DNA of 64,000 bases, taken from Shewanella marinintestina. GTDB lineage: Bacteria > Pseudomonadota > Gammaproteobacteria > Enterobacterales > Shewanellaceae. Position 1 is the stretch's first letter, and the number at the start of each line of letters is the position of its first letter. Shown piece by piece: positions 36,158 through 47,676 of the stretch. The position numbers and the translations under genes are program-made. The notes under the pieces are model-generated. The model did no database searches, had not been told where the DNA came from, and saw nothing but the letters and a program-made list of their open reading frames with translations. The stretch lies in assembly GCF_023283845.1 (NCBI RefSeq), contig NZ_JAKILC010000003.1, positions 272,779 through 336,778 on the forward strand, in the 5' to 3' direction.

Positions 36158-38995
36158 TTACAACTGTAAAACTTGAATTGGATAACCAAGTGTTGATAAT
36201 TCAGACTCTATTTTGGCGCGGTCACCCACAATCAAAATAACCATATCGTCTAAATCCAACTGCTCTTTAGCCAATTGGTTCAACTCATTACGGCTAATTT
36301 CATTGGTAATCTCAGTCTGCTGTTCACTGTAATTATTATCCAAATTATAGCGTTGAATATTACGCATTAACCCTGCTTTTTGATACGGCGTTTCATAATC
36401 AAGTGCTTTTGACTGTGAAATAGAGCTCTTCATAAAGTCGAGTTCTTTCTGTGTCATGCCGTCTTTTTGGAAGGCGCTAATCTCTTTAATAAACTCAACT
36501 AACGCTTCTTTAGTTACATCGCTACGCACACTTGCCGTTGCTTGATAGAAACCTTCTTCAGGGCCACCAGTAAAGTAACTTCTTGCACCATAGGTGTAAC
36601 CTTTATCTTCACGCAGATTGAGGTTGATGCGACTGTTAAACGCACCGCCTAGGGGATAGTTCATCAAGTATGACTTAAAGAACTCACCAGTTGCGTCGTA
36701 CTTTAGACCACGCTTACCAATCTTAATCACTGACTGCGCCGCTTCTGGTTTATCAACAATGTAGATTTTACCACCATCCACTTTAGGCAGCTCAGCAAGC
36801 TCAGGGCGTGGCGTTGCAGCGCCTTTCCAAGTAGAAAGCGTAGCAAGCTTTGACACCATTTGCGCTTCATTTAAATTACCCACGGCAACGATTTGTGCGT
36901 TACCCGCTGTGTACTGCTTCTTATAGAAAGCTTTGACATCATCAAGCGTCATTGCAGACACTGTTTCAAGGGTACCACCACTGCTTACGCCAAATGGGCT
37001 GTCTTTACCATAAAGCAACTCACTAAACGCCGTTGAGGCTAAATAATTCGGCTCGGTAAGCTCACGCTGTAAATGCTGTAACTTTTGCTGTTTAACACGC
37101 TCAAAGTCTGCCGCTTTAAAGCCTGGCTCAAAAAGCTTTTCTTGCACAATCGCCATGGTTTTATCTAAATTTGCCGTTAGCGATGAAATCTTAACTTGGC
37201 TTTGGTAACCGCTAGCACTAAAGCTTACATTACTGCCGAGCATTTCTAGCGCTTGAGTTAACTCTTCTGCACTGCGCTTTTGGCTAGACTCGTTCATCAT
37301 CGCCGCCGTCATGCCAGCAAGACCAGCCTGTTCTACGCCGAGTAGTCTGTGACCACCATTAAGGTAGATAACAATCTCAACCGTTGGTGTTTCACTGGTT
37401 TCAGTACCAATCACTTCAATCTTATTAGCAAGCTCACCTTGCCAAAGTGCTGGCATAGTCAGTACAGGAGCTGGACCTTCTGCAGGGATAACACTGCGAT
37501 CAAACGATGACACGATTTGCGGTTTAACATCGAGATCTTCAACCGCAACAGCTGCAACCTTTTCAGCGGCTGGTGTAAAGGTATCTGCTTTAGCGATCAA
37601 TTGTGATTGACCTTGCGGTACCACACTCATAACTACCATTGGCTTGTCTTTAATGTACTTATTAAACACCCGCATCACGTCTTCTTTGGTGACATTGGCG
37701 TAGCGCTTTAAATCAAAACCTATCATGTCTGGATTGTTAGAAAAGGTTTCATTGAAGGCTAAGCTAGACACTTTACCTTGTACGCTTTGCAGGCCAAAAA
37801 TAGTGCCCGCTTCAAAGTTAACCTTAACCTTTTCAAGGTCGTCATCGGTTACACCTCGCTGTTCAAACTCCTTTATCGAATCTTGCATGGCTTGCTCGAT
37901 TTCAGCTAAGTTGCCACCGCGAGCAGGGTTCGCTAACGCATACATAGAAAACTGACAGGCAAGCTCCTGACATGGATGACTAACGCCAGCTTGCACTGCT
38001 AGGCCATCTTTAACTAGGTTTTTGTAAAACAGAGATGTTTTGCCGCCACCAAGAATATTTGATAGTAAATCAAGTGCCGCTTCATCTTCATGGCGGGCAT
38101 AAACTGTTGGCATACCAATACGAAGCAGTGGCAGGTGAACTCTGTCTTCCATAGATAGGTAGCGAGTTTCATCTAAAGTGACCAACTCTTTGACTGGCGC
38201 GTCGACTTTAGGGCCTGCTGGGATCTCGCCAAAATACTTATTTACCCAAGCGAGAGTTTGCATTTCGTCAAAATCACCGCCTATGGTTAAAGTGGCATTG
38301 TTAGGGCCATACCAACGTTGGAAGAAATGTTTCACGTCTTCAACATCAGCGCGATTTAAATCTTCTGGCCAGCCAATGACAGGCCAAGAATAGGGGTGAC
38401 CTTGAGGATAAAATGCTTGGTTAAAGCGTTCTCCCATTCGTCCGTAAGGACGATTATCGATACGTTGGGCGCGCTCGTTTTTGACCGTTTCTCTCTGAAC
38501 TTCAAATTTTTCTTCTGTTAGCGCCGGTAAGAAAAAGCCCATGCGATCAGATTCAAGCCAAAGCATTTTCTCTAGCTGGTTATTAGGCACAGTCTCGAAA
38601 TAATTGGTTCTGTCGGTATTAGTGGTGCCATTTAATGTTCCACCGGCTTCAGTGATAATTTTAAAATGTTGCTCGTCGCCGACATTTTGCGAACCTTGAA
38701 ACATCATATGTTCAAATAGATGAGCAAAGCCACTGCGCCCTTCTAGTTCACGGCCAGAGCCCACATGGTAGGTAACATCAACGTGGACTAAAGGGTCTGA
38801 GTGATCTTCATGCAAAATAACCGTTAAGCCATTCGCTAATTGATATTTACGATATGGGATGCCAACTTGCTCCCCTGTAAAGCTCACCGTCTCAAGCAGC
38901 TTTACACCTTCTGGTAAATTTACTGCGCTTTGTTGTTGTCCCGCACAGCCCATTAATGCAGCGCTCACTGCCGCCGCTAATATCCATTTTTTCAA
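36158..38995 (-). CDS. M16 family zinc metallopeptidase, lipoprotein
   Basis: 945 residues with lipobox ALMGC (Cys17). The inverted zinc motif HLFEH (92-96) marks the active N-terminal M16 domain; the second half (about 500-930) is a second, apparently inactive M16 domain (PLGGAFNSRINLNLREDKG), as in pitrilysin-like paired-domain proteins. It is likely anchored facing the periplasm and degrades peptides. It is monocistronic, with 178 bases to gshA downstream. Confidence 0.9.
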   Translation of the reverse strand: MKKWILAAAVSAALMGCAGQQQSAVNLPEGVKLLETVSFTGEQVGIPYRKYQLANGLTVILHEDHSDPLVHVDVTYHVGSGRELEGRSGFAHLFEHMMFQGSQNVGDEQHFKIITEAGGTLNGTTNTDRTNYFETVPNNQLEKMLWLESDRMGFFLPALTEEKFEVQRETVKNERAQRIDNRPYGRMGERFNQAFYPQGHPYSWPVIGWPEDLNRADVEDVKHFFQRWYGPNNATLTIGGDFDEMQTLAWVNKYFGEIPAGPKVDAPVKELVTLDETRYLSMEDRVHLPLLRIGMPTVYARHEDEAALDLLSNILGGGKTSLFYKNLVKDGLAVQAGVSHPCQELACQFSMYALANPARGGNLAEIEQAMQDSIKEFEQRGVTDDDLEKVKVNFEAGTIFGLQSVQGKVSSLAFNETFSNNPDMIGFDLKRYANVTKEDVMRVFNKYIKDKPMVVMSVVPQGQSQLIAKADTFTPAAEKVAAVAVEDLDVKPQIVSSFDRSVIPAEGPAPVLTMPALWQGELANKIEVIGTETSETPTVEIVIYLNGGHRLLGVEQAGLAGMTAAMMNESSQKRSAEELTQALEMLGSNVSFSASGYQSQVKISSLTANLDKTMAIVQEKLFEPGFKAADFERVKQQKLQHLQRELTEPNYLASTAFSELLYGKDSPFGVSSGGTLETVSAMTLDDVKAFYKKQYTAGNAQIVAVGNLNEAQMVSKLATLSTWKGAATPRPELAELPKVDGGKIYIVDKPEAAQSVIKIGKRGLKYDATGEFFKSYLMNYPLGGAFNSRINLNLREDKGYTYGARSYFTGGPEEGFYQATASVRSDVTKEALVEFIKEISAFQKDGMTQKELDFMKSSISQSKALDYETPYQKAGLMRNIQRYNLDNNYSEQQTEITNEISRNELNQLAKEQLDLDDMVILIVGDRAKIESELSTLGYPIQVLQL

Positions 38996-39485
38996 TGACG
39001 TTCTCCTTGTTCACAACTGGCTATAATGTCTAATTCTTACAATGCAGTTCAATATTGCGTCTAGTATTACCCACAACAAGAAAAACAACCAGCGATGAAA
39101 TTTGAATTTACGGAGTAAAAAAATATCCGTTTTAATAACAAGTTCTAAGCAAAATACTTGGTTATATCGACAATCCACAAATTAAAAAATTCGCTTATCT
39201 AGTGAATTAACTTAATTTTTTACACAATTGATGACAAAACACTTACCATGTTGCAACAGGGTTAAAATTTAAAGTTATTAAAACAAACTCTTATATTACG
39301 ATAAGTTATAACCAAATCGGTTTGTGATGCAAGCAACACTATCTATAGAATGACTCCAATTGGGTAACTAAATGTAAATCTCGATAGAGTTTACGCGTTA
39401 ATGTCTGCAAACTAGTCGATGCTATAGACAAAGGTTACTCCCCTGATAAGTTGTTTAATAAAAATCAAACACTGGAATTTTGATA
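38996..39485. other. Divergent intergenic region, nothing assigned
   Basis: This 490-base AT-rich gap lies between the divergent M16 peptidase and symporter genes. It must contain both promoters; I found no convincing operator, RNA gene or repeat. Confidence 0.5.
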
Positions 39486-40736
39486 ATGTGGCAAACAATT
39501 AAAAATATCCCATTTTGGCAGAAAGTATTAGCCGCCTTTATTTTAGGTGCTGGCGTCGGTGTCATTTTTGGTGAATCAGCAACTGTACTCAAACCGTTAG
39601 GTGATCTCTTTATTAGCGCGATTAAGATGCTAGTTGCGCCACTCATTTTTTGTGCAATTGTTGTCAGCATTACCTCACTCGGGTCAGAAGTTAGTCTTAA
39701 GAGGCTTAGCTTCAAAACCTTATCCATGTTTATGTTTACCGGTACGATTGCGTCACTAATCGGTTTAACAATTGGTTCAGTGATTGATATGGGTGGCTCA
39801 ATGGAGCTTGTCGCTACAGAAGTGCGAGAGCGAAATGTGCCAGGCTTTGCCCAAGTCTTGTTAGATATGATCCCGGTCAATCCATTTGCCTCACTGGCTG
39901 AAGGTAAAGTTTTACAGATCATTATCTTCGCAGCACTTATTGGTATCGCAATTAATAAAGTTGGTGAAAAAGCCGAGCCATTAAAGCGCACTATTGAAGC
40001 AGGTGCAGAAGTGATGTTCCAGCTGACTCGTATGGTTTTACAACTCACTCCTATTGGTGTATTTGGTTTAATGGCTTGGGTTGTAGGCGAATATGGTTTA
40101 TCGACTTTACTGCCACTAGGTAAGTTTATTGGCGCTATTTACTTAGCTGCACTCATACACATTATCTTTGTTTATGGCGGCCTAGTTAAATTTGCAGCAA
40201 AACTAAGCCCGATTCAATTTTTCCGTAAAGCAATACCGGCACAAATTGTTGCATTTACCACTGCATCAAGTTTTGGCACCCTGCCAGCTAGCACGCGCTG
40301 TACTGAATCAATGGGTGTATCTAAACGTTATGGTTCATTTGTATTGCCCTTAGGCGCGACCATGAATATGGACGGTTGTGGCGGCATTTACCCTGCTATT
40401 GCGGCAATCTTTATTGCACAAATCTATGGCATTCCACTTGATATGACCGATTACATGCTGATTGCTGTTACAGCGACTGTGGCCTCAGTCGGCACTGCAG
40501 GCGTTCCAGGAAGTGCAATGGTGATGCTAACTGTGACTTTAGGTGTTGTTGGTTTACCGCTTGAAGGTATCGCCTTTATCGCAGCTGTTGATCGCATTAT
40601 CGACATGATCCGCACAGCAACCAATGTTACAGGCGACATGATGACAGCGGTAGTGATAGGTAAGTCTGAAGGTCAGCTTGATGAGCAGCAGTTTTACGCC
40701 CAAGAAAATACCGAAATAGAGCAAGTTCGTAGCTAA
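39486..40736 (+). CDS. Dicarboxylate/amino acid:cation symporter (DAACS)
   Basis: 416 residues from the ATG at 39486 (a TTG two codons upstream is less likely). About eight transmembrane segments and the two re-entrant hairpin loops of the GltPh/DctA fold are recognisable: TTASSFGTLPASTRC (serine-rich HP1), ATMNMDGCGG (the NMDG cation and substrate motif in TM7) and ASVGTAGVPGSAMVML (HP2). It imports dicarboxylates or glutamate/aspartate with Na+ or H+. The exact substrate is not readable. A strong terminator follows. Confidence 0.9.
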   Translation: MWQTIKNIPFWQKVLAAFILGAGVGVIFGESATVLKPLGDLFISAIKMLVAPLIFCAIVVSITSLGSEVSLKRLSFKTLSMFMFTGTIASLIGLTIGSVIDMGGSMELVATEVRERNVPGFAQVLLDMIPVNPFASLAEGKVLQIIIFAALIGIAINKVGEKAEPLKRTIEAGAEVMFQLTRMVLQLTPIGVFGLMAWVVGEYGLSTLLPLGKFIGAIYLAALIHIIFVYGGLVKFAAKLSPIQFFRKAIPAQIVAFTTASSFGTLPASTRCTESMGVSKRYGSFVLPLGATMNMDGCGGIYPAIAAIFIAQIYGIPLDMTDYMLIAVTATVASVGTAGVPGSAMVMLTVTLGVVGLPLEGIAFIAAVDRIIDMIRTATNVTGDMMTAVVIGKSEGQLDEQQFYAQENTEIEQVRS

Positions 40737-40755
40737 CATTCACTTTAGCTTTAAT

Positions 40756-40782
40756 AAAAAAGGCCGCAATTGCGGCCTTTTT
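40756..40782 (+). terminator. Symporter gene terminator
   Basis: AAAAAGGCCGC, loop AATT, GCGGCCTTTTT: perfect stem with T-run. Confidence 0.92.
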
Positions 40783-40838
40783 ACTTTATACTTTTCAATA
40801 TTCTACTAAATATAAATACCCTATTGGAGCGCTTAGAT

Positions 40839-41027
40839 ATGACTAAACTTTTCATTCTGCCAATATTACTTTCTCTGGCTTGGGCGCTTTTTCTTAACTA
40901 TAACGGCGTACCGTTAAAACAAGGTAAAACAGGGTTTCTTTATATAATAGGGATCAGCTTGACCATCATCTTTGCCCTCGCCTTTTTACTTTGGCTCACC
41001 GCAGGGCAAAATGTGATGGCAACCTAA
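40839..41027 (+). CDS. Small two-helix membrane protein
   Basis: 62 residues from the ATG at 40839, with GGAG about 9 bases upstream; the frame extends further upstream but into the terminator of the symporter gene. Two transmembrane helices (about 3-19 and 32-56) flank a short loop (NGVPLKQGKTG). No family recognised. It is convergent with the RTX gene, whose stop codon is only 4 bases away, so transcripts of the two must overlap. Confidence 0.6.
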   Translation: MTKLFILPILLSLAWALFLNYNGVPLKQGKTGFLYIIGISLTIIFALAFLLWLTAGQNVMAT

Positions 41028-41031
41028 CGTG

Positions 41032-44000
41032 CTAACCTAATGCTTCATCATTGAGCGAGATATCAGATAAGTCTATATCGCTCCATATGACCACATCTCC
41101 TTCGTCACTGGAGAAAATAAAGCCTTGTAAGGTGTCGATGTCGACTCCTTCTGCTTCATATTTTTCACGAAGCTCATCATCCATATCTTGGCTAGTTAAC
41201 ATGGTTTCAGATTGACTCCAATTACCACCCGATAAATCTAGATTCTCGCTACCGACGACTAAGAAATTATTTTCAAATGGGTCGTCAGCATCGTTAGATG
41301 CAATACCGTCTCCATCACTTTGTTGATAGATTTTATCGAGCGACAACATCAACTGAATATCAGTTACGCCGTCTTCAACAATAAAGGCCTCCATGTTTTG
41401 AATGCCTGCGCCTGTCATATCAATAATTTCATTATTGCTACTTGATACCTGCAGCACATCAAACCCGTCGCCACCATCGTAACTAAAGCTATCACTGTTC
41501 ATGCTGCCATCAGCGTTGCTACCAAAGTCCTCTCGGTCAAATACTATGGTGTCGTCACCGCCACCGCCAAACATTAAGTCAGCACCAGTTCCACCGTCTA
41601 AGGTATCGCTACCCGCCTCACCGAATAAACTATCGTTACCACTGCCACCTGCTAACTTATCATCACCGCTGCCTGCATATAGTTCATCATCATTATTACC
41701 GCCATCTAAGCTATCGTTGCCTTCTCCGGCAAATAATAAATCGTTACCGCTACCACCACTTAATTGGTCATGGCCTGCATCACCATGCAGTTGGTCATTA
41801 CCTCCGCCACCAATTAGCTTGTCATCACCTTCACCGCCAAACAACTGATCATGGCCGCCACCACCGGTTAACTTATCGTTTCCAGCTTCACCATAAAGCA
41901 TGTCATCGCCTGAGCCGCCACTTAGGGTGTCGTTACCTGCACCACCAAAGAGTTGATCGTTACCGCTACCCGAAGATAGAGAGTCATTACCGTCACCACC
42001 GTCTAACAAATCAGCACCTGAGCCACTGACTAATTTGTCGTCTCCAGCGCCACCCGAAAGCTCATTATTACCATCACCAGCATTAAGGTTATCAATGCCC
42101 TCGCCGCCACTAAGCACATCATTCCCGCCACCAGCGACCAGAGTATCATTGCCAGCATCACCGCTTAGTACATTATTGCCAGCACCAGCATCAATGACGT
42201 CATTGCCATCGCCGCCTGAAATATTGTCGTTACCAGAACCCGCGATTACTGAATCAATACCAAGCCCTGCAGTAATAGTGTTATGACCATCACCAGCGCG
42301 AATTGTGTCATCACCGGCTCCACCAGCAATAATGTCGCTGCCCGCACCTGCGACAATGGTATCGTTGCCATCATCACCGCTTATTTGGTTATCGCCATTA
42401 CCTGCATTGATGGTGTCATTGCCCTCTCCGCCAGAAATTATATCGTTGCCGCTACCCGCTACAATGCTGTCATTTCCGCTGCCACCACTAATTTGGTTAT
42501 TACCTTCGCCAGCGTGAATAGTATCGTGGCCTTCGTCACCAGTTATAACGTCATTGCCACTGCCGGCAACAATATTGTCATCACCAGCACCACCGCTTAT
42601 GATGTTATGACCATTACCTGCTTCGATACTATCGTTTTCGGCGCCGCCTGCGATTTGATCGTTGCCGCTGCCAGTAATAATGGTATCTTCACCTGCGCCA
42701 CCATCAACGATATTATGGCCTTGGTGCGATTCAATATAATCTTTACCAGCACCACCAATTAAAGTGTCGTTATTCGCGCCGCCATACAATACGTCGTCAC
42801 CTTCGCCACCATCTAAGGTGTTATCACCAAACTCAGCGTGCAGCTCATCATTACCTGCACCACCTAATAGGTGATCATTTCCACTGCCAGCAAATAACTT
42901 ATCAGCTCCTGCTCCACCTGCAATGGTGTCATCACCGTCGCCGCCTAAAAGAATATCGTCGCCTTCTCCGCCATCAATATCATCACTACCACTGCCACCA
43001 TCAATAAAGTCAGCCCCTAAACCGCCGACGATAGTATCGCTGCCGTCATCACCAAAGAGTTGATCATCTCCGCCACCACCATCTAGCTTGTCTTTACCAG
43101 AACCACCAAATAGCAGATCGGCACCCACACCACCCGCTAATGTATCGTTACCGCCCTCACCATAAAGTTGGTCGTCTCCTTCACCACCACTGAGGTTATC
43201 GTTGCCCTCACCGCCGAACAGCAAGTCGTTGCCCTCATCACCACTAATGGTATCACTTCCATCACCACCAAATAATGTGTCGACACCAAGGCCACCGCTA
43301 ATAGCATCATCACCTGTACCGCCATCGACAAAGTCATCTCCGTCTTCTGCATGCAGATTATCGTTACCGTCACCGCCATAGATTACATCATCACCCCCGC
43401 CCGCAAATACTGTGTCAGCACCTATTCCGCCGTAGATCTCGTCTTTACCCGCCCCAGTATTAATAGTGTTGCTGCCGTCTTCACCAAAAACTTTATCATC
43501 GCCGTCACCGGTATCTATGATGTCGTCACCACCGCCAGCAAAAACAGTATCATTGCCAACACCCGTATCGACATTATCGTTACCTTCGCCGGCGAAAACA
43601 AAATCATTACCCTCGGCAGAAGTAATAGTATCGTTACCCGCATCACCATAAAGCTCATCGTCTGCTGTACCGCCTATTAAGCGATCATCACCTGCACCAC
43701 CCGCCAGCAGACCCGCTTCGTTTTCCGCATAGAGAGTATCGTTACCCGCACCGCCATAAAGCTCATCATAACCAGCACCGCCTCTTAGCTCGTCGTTACC
43801 ATCGCCACCAAATAGCTTATCGTTACCATCACCGCCCTCAAGGATATCAGCGCCTGAACCTGCATAGATGGTGTCATCGCCCGCCTCACCCAATAACACG
43901 TCATCACCGCCGTCACCGACTAAAATATCGTCGCCAACTCCACCTGATAATTTGTCATCATCTGCGCCACCAATTAAAGTGTCGTTGCCCTCTCCCCCTT

Positions 44001-46317
44001 GAAGAATGTCAGCTCCAGCGCCGCCATCAAGCATGTCATTACCCAATCCGCCAACAAGCGTATCGACACCGTCATCGCCATAAAGAGCATCATCGCCTTC
44101 TCCACCATCAAGGTGATCATTACCAACACCACCGTGAAGTAAGTCGTTACCTAATCCACCAACAACAGTATCGTCACCACCTTGGGCATAAACAGTATCG
44201 TTACCCTCTCCGGCGTCAATGTTATCGTTACCAGAGCCGGCATCCACGATATCGTTACCTGCCCCAGCAATTATGCTATCAACACCATCACCACCAATGA
44301 GCACATCATCGCCTTCTTCGGCAATAATATTGTCATCACCTTGGCCGCCATCAACAAAGTTATTACCAGAGCCTGATAGCAAAATATCATCCCCACCACC
44401 ACCGCTAAGACTGTCATCTCCGCTGCCACCTTCAAGCCTGTCGCGCCCAGAACCACCATACAAGGTATCGTTACCCGCACCGCCGCTAATAAGATCATCA
44501 CCATCTTCGCCGTAGATAGTGTCATCGCCCTCACCACCCGCTAATACATCATCACCAGCGCCAGCATATATGGTGTCGCTGCCAGCTCCAGCAATCACGG
44601 TATCATTGCCACCGCCAGCAAATACCACATCATCACCACTACCAGCATCAATATTGTCTTCACCAATACCTGCATAAACAGTATCGTTTCCCTCGCCAGC
44701 ATCTATGGTGTTTTTACCATCACCAGAGTAAATCGTGTCGTCACCGCTGCCACCTGTTAAGCTGTCATCGCCATCTCCTGCAAAAATTGTGTCGTGGCCT
44801 TCTCCACCATCTATAATGTTATTGCCTTCACCACCATATAGAGCGTCATTACCTAGCCCGCCGTCAATCTTGTCGTCACCTGATTCCGCATATACAAGAT
44901 CATCGCCTTCACCACCTACTATAGTATCGCTATCACTACCGCCATAAATGGTGTCGTTACCTGTACCGCCATCAAGTAAATTGGCACCGGAGTAGCCGAA
45001 GAGCACATCGTCACCAGAACCACCAGTTAATAAATCATCACCGCTACCAGCATGTAATTCATCGCTGCCATCGCCGCCGCTTAGGGTGTCATTTCCTTGC
45101 TCACCAAATAGTTTGTCATTGCCGTCTCCGCCTGCAAGGGCATCATTGCCTGTACCTGCAAGTAAAAGGTCATCGCCTTCATCCCCTTGCAATACATCAT
45201 CACCGCTACCTGCAACTATTGTGTCATTCCCTTTGCCACCAGATAACACGTCATGACCTTCATCGCCTTGCAGATAGTCATTACCCTCACCACCAGTTAA
45301 TTCATCAGCGCCTTTACCGCCTAATAGCTGATCATGTCCTGCTCCGCCAAATAAAGCATCTTGACCATCATCACCTATTAGTAAGTCATCACCTTCTTCA
45401 CCATATAAGGTGTCATCACCCAGCTCTCCCATTAACGTGTCGTTGCCACTACCACCATGCAGCGTATCGGCATCATCACCACCCATTAGCGTATCAGATC
45501 CCTCACCGCCGCTAAGTAAGTCATCGCCTTGTCCGCCCATCAACAAGTCATCACCCGCCTCCCCATGAAGCTTGTCATTATTAATACCACCATCGAGCAG
45601 ATCGTCACCTTCACCGCCATATAAGGTATCTTCACCTTGCTGACCCATTAAATGGTCATCTCCAACACCACCATCAAGGATGTCGTCATAAGTGTTTAAT
45701 GCGACGAGTTCTACCGAATCGATAACCACTTCTTCATTCGGTTCTAATCCACTCGTAAGGTACTGCAACTGAATATCACCACTAGAATCTAATTGTTCAG
45801 GAATCAGCTCAAAATTAATTTGAATCGTGCCGTCAGGAAGTTGCGTCACGGTTCCGGTGGTTGCAATAACCATTTCCCCGTTGGCATCTGGAATAAGAAT
45901 ATTTACGGTCAGTTCTGTACCAGCATCCAACAAAGGGCTACCTGCAGGCACAGATACATTCAAGTTAAAGTTATTACCAGCACTACCAACATGACCACCA
46001 ATATTAATAATTTGCGTAGCAGGAGAATTATCAGTGATAGGGCTTAGAGTATTACCGGCAGTAAATACCGTCTGCGCTACGCCCCAAGCCGTTGTCTCTG
46101 CGGTTTCAACCACTGGCGTTGTTGATTGCTGATCTAGCCCTTGATCCCCTAGAATAAAATCTTGCCCTTCTTGGCCTGAAATATTGTCATCGCCCGCACC
46201 TCCGACTAGGTAGTCATCACCTGCTCGGCCATCAATAATGTCATTACCTTCCAGTCCTTCTAAATGATTATCTGTTTCTGTTCCTACTAACAAATCATTT
46301 TGATTGCTATCGTCCAT
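41032..46317 (-). CDS. Giant RTX calcium-binding secreted protein
   Basis: 1761 residues, highly acidic, no Sec signal. Residues 8-60 are a short block of RTX nonapeptides; 61-209 are a non-repeat, probably beta-sandwich domain. Residues 210-1587 are an essentially uninterrupted array of about 150 GGxGxDxUx nonapeptides (for example [11 protein letters not shown]), and 1588-1761 a non-repeat C-terminal region that should hold the uncleaved type I secretion signal (acidic, ending SLNDEALG). The array should fold as a Ca2+-loaded beta-roll outside the cell. No protease, lipase, pore-forming or adhesin domain is visible, so a structural or matrix/S-layer-like role is inferred. It is the last gene of an operon with its HlyD and ABC exporter. 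Confidence 0.9.
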   Translation of the reverse strand: MDDSNQNDLLVGTETDNHLEGLEGNDIIDGRAGDDYLVGGAGDDNISGQEGQDFILGDQGLDQQSTTPVVETAETTAWGVAQTVFTAGNTLSPITDNSPATQIINIGGHVGSAGNNFNLNVSVPAGSPLLDAGTELTVNILIPDANGEMVIATTGTVTQLPDGTIQINFELIPEQLDSSGDIQLQYLTSGLEPNEEVVIDSVELVALNTYDDILDGGVGDDHLMGQQGEDTLYGGEGDDLLDGGINNDKLHGEAGDDLLMGGQGDDLLSGGEGSDTLMGGDDADTLHGGSGNDTLMGELGDDTLYGEEGDDLLIGDDGQDALFGGAGHDQLLGGKGADELTGGEGNDYLQGDEGHDVLSGGKGNDTIVAGSGDDVLQGDEGDDLLLAGTGNDALAGGDGNDKLFGEQGNDTLSGGDGSDELHAGSGDDLLTGGSGDDVLFGYSGANLLDGGTGNDTIYGGSDSDTIVGGEGDDLVYAESGDDKIDGGLGNDALYGGEGNNIIDGGEGHDTIFAGDGDDSLTGGSGDDTIYSGDGKNTIDAGEGNDTVYAGIGEDNIDAGSGDDVVFAGGGNDTVIAGAGSDTIYAGAGDDVLAGGEGDDTIYGEDGDDLISGGAGNDTLYGGSGRDRLEGGSGDDSLSGGGGDDILLSGSGNNFVDGGQGDDNIIAEEGDDVLIGGDGVDSIIAGAGNDIVDAGSGNDNIDAGEGNDTVYAQGGDDTVVGGLGNDLLHGGVGNDHLDGGEGDDALYGDDGVDTLVGGLGNDMLDGGAGADILQGGEGNDTLIGGADDDKLSGGVGDDILVGDGGDDVLLGEAGDDTIYAGSGADILEGGDGNDKLFGGDGNDELRGGAGYDELYGGAGNDTLYAENEAGLLAGGAGDDRLIGGTADDELYGDAGNDTITSAEGNDFVFAGEGNDNVDTGVGNDTVFAGGGDDIIDTGDGDDKVFGEDGSNTINTGAGKDEIYGGIGADTVFAGGGDDVIYGGDGNDNLHAEDGDDFVDGGTGDDAISGGLGVDTLFGGDGSDTISGDEGNDLLFGGEGNDNLSGGEGDDQLYGEGGNDTLAGGVGADLLFGGSGKDKLDGGGGDDQLFGDDGSDTIVGGLGADFIDGGSGSDDIDGGEGDDILLGGDGDDTIAGGAGADKLFAGSGNDHLLGGAGNDELHAEFGDNTLDGGEGDDVLYGGANNDTLIGGAGKDYIESHQGHNIVDGGAGEDTIITGSGNDQIAGGAENDSIEAGNGHNIISGGAGDDNIVAGSGNDVITGDEGHDTIHAGEGNNQISGGSGNDSIVAGSGNDIISGGEGNDTINAGNGDNQISGDDGNDTIVAGAGSDIIAGGAGDDTIRAGDGHNTITAGLGIDSVIAGSGNDNISGGDGNDVIDAGAGNNVLSGDAGNDTLVAGGGNDVLSGGEGIDNLNAGDGNNELSGGAGDDKLVSGSGADLLDGGDGNDSLSSGSGNDQLFGGAGNDTLSGGSGDDMLYGEAGNDKLTGGGGHDQLFGGEGDDKLIGGGGNDQLHGDAGHDQLSGGSGNDLLFAGEGNDSLDGGNNDDELYAGSGDDKLAGGSGNDSLFGEAGSDTLDGGTGADLMFGGGGDDTIVFDREDFGSNADGSMNSDSFSYDGGDGFDVLQVSSSNNEIIDMTGAGIQNMEAFIVEDGVTDIQLMLSLDKIYQQSDGDGIASNDADDPFENNFLVVGSENLDLSGGNWSQSETMLTSQDMDDELREKYEAEGVDIDTLQGFIFSSDEGDVVIWSDIDLSDISLNDEALG

Positions 46318-46352
46318 GACAAGAATCCTCTTAAATTAAGTATTGTTTTCAA

Positions 46353-47666
46353 TTAACTTTCTCGAAATGCCAACTCGAAGGAGTGACCTAGCGGGGAAAG
46401 TAAGTATTGCAATAGTGAACGGGGCTGAAGCACGATAAATACATCAGCAGACATCCCTGGGTGGAGTTTGATATTAGGTTGTGGAGTATCATCTAAATTA
46501 AGCCTAACTTTAACTAAATAACCTTCAGGCTGTCCGGCTGATGCCGCAAAAAAACGGTCGGCGGAAACATGAATAACTTCGCCTTGCATCGGGATTGCAT
46601 CTCGGCTGTCGTAAGCGGTTAGCCTCACTTGAGTGGATAGGCCGACATACACCACATCGATATCTTCAGGACGAACATACGCTTCAACGATCATTTCGTC
46701 TGACTCTGGCACAAGCTCCATTAACACCTGACCAGGCGATATCACAGCGCCAATGGAATGTATGCTCATAGCAACTACAGTTCCGCTATGCTCTGCGGTA
46801 ATATTGATATTCTGCTTCTTATCACTCTGAGCCGATAATGCATGCAAGCCTTCATCTCTAAGCTGACGCTGCTCTTGCAGTTGCTGGGCCCATTTTTGTT
46901 GGCGCTGCGATCGGCTGGTTGCATGAGTTTGGGTTAATTCACCAAGTTGAGCAGTAATCACCTCTGCCTCTGATGTCAGTTGAGCAAGCAATCCCTCAAC
47001 ACCTGATTCACTGCGTTGAATGGCTAAATGCCTTGATTTCGATACAAAACCATCATCAAGCAGACTGGCATTCATCTTTACCTCTTCCTTGATTAAGCTG
47101 AGCTGCTTTTCGGTAGCTTTTATTCTTAACTCAGTTCCTTTCAAACTATGCTCTAGCTGGTTTTTCTGGAATTGGTATTGCTGGTTAAGCAGTTTGTAGT
47201 CTGACATTTGTCGATCGAAGATCAGTTGCTGCATCACAATAAGTTGACTAATTTCAGGCTTTTCTTGATGCACGCTAATTAAAGGAGAAAAAACTAGCTG
47301 TGTTTGATTGATGATATCGGCTTCATTTAGCAAGGGGGTTAATCTATCGATTTGAGCTTGCGCTCTAAGAGTCTTTAATAAAATGCGTTGGTAATCAGCC
47401 TCAACTTGTATATCACTGAGCTCAATCAGTGTCTGACCTTTTTCAACTTGCTGCCCATCAAACGCGAGAATTTGCTTTACCTGTCCACCGTGCAAGTGCT
47501 GCACTTTTTTGCGCTGCGACTCGACCACCAATTTACCGGGCGCGATAGCCGCGGCATCAATTTGCATTAACCCAGCCCAAAGAGCGAAACCGCCCACAGC
47601 AAACACAATAATTGCGATGCCAGAGGTAATGACTTTACGGGTATTAAAGTCGGTAATATCGTCCAT
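46353..47666 (-). CDS. Type I secretion membrane fusion protein, HlyD/PrtE family
   Basis: 437 residues: one N-terminal transmembrane helix (about 14-32), a beta/lipoyl half (APGKLVVESQRKKVQHLHGG), a long coiled coil (about 95-285) and a C-terminal beta domain (GTVVAMSIHSIGAVISPGQ, PGMSADVFI). It joins the ABC exporter to an outer membrane TolC-like channel, which is not encoded here. It sits between the ABC gene (10 bases upstream) and the RTX gene (35 bases downstream), so its cargo is almost certainly the RTX protein. Confidence 0.9.
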   Translation of the reverse strand: MDDITDFNTRKVITSGIAIIVFAVGGFALWAGLMQIDAAAIAPGKLVVESQRKKVQHLHGGQVKQILAFDGQQVEKGQTLIELSDIQVEADYQRILLKTLRAQAQIDRLTPLLNEADIINQTQLVFSPLISVHQEKPEISQLIVMQQLIFDRQMSDYKLLNQQYQFQKNQLEHSLKGTELRIKATEKQLSLIKEEVKMNASLLDDGFVSKSRHLAIQRSESGVEGLLAQLTSEAEVITAQLGELTQTHATSRSQRQQKWAQQLQEQRQLRDEGLHALSAQSDKKQNINITAEHSGTVVAMSIHSIGAVISPGQVLMELVPESDEMIVEAYVRPEDIDVVYVGLSTQVRLTAYDSRDAIPMQGEVIHVSADRFFAASAGQPEGYLVKVRLNLDDTPQPNIKLHPGMSADVFIVLQPRSLLQYLLSPLGHSFELAFRES

Positions 47667-47676
47667 GATTCACCTC

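Noticed and set aside
41501..45515. Many open frames on the plus strand opposite the RTX gene, rich in Ser/Pro/Leu or Ile/Thr/Val
   Set aside because: They are mirror images of the GGxGxD repeat codons, have no ribosome binding sites and no independent protein character.
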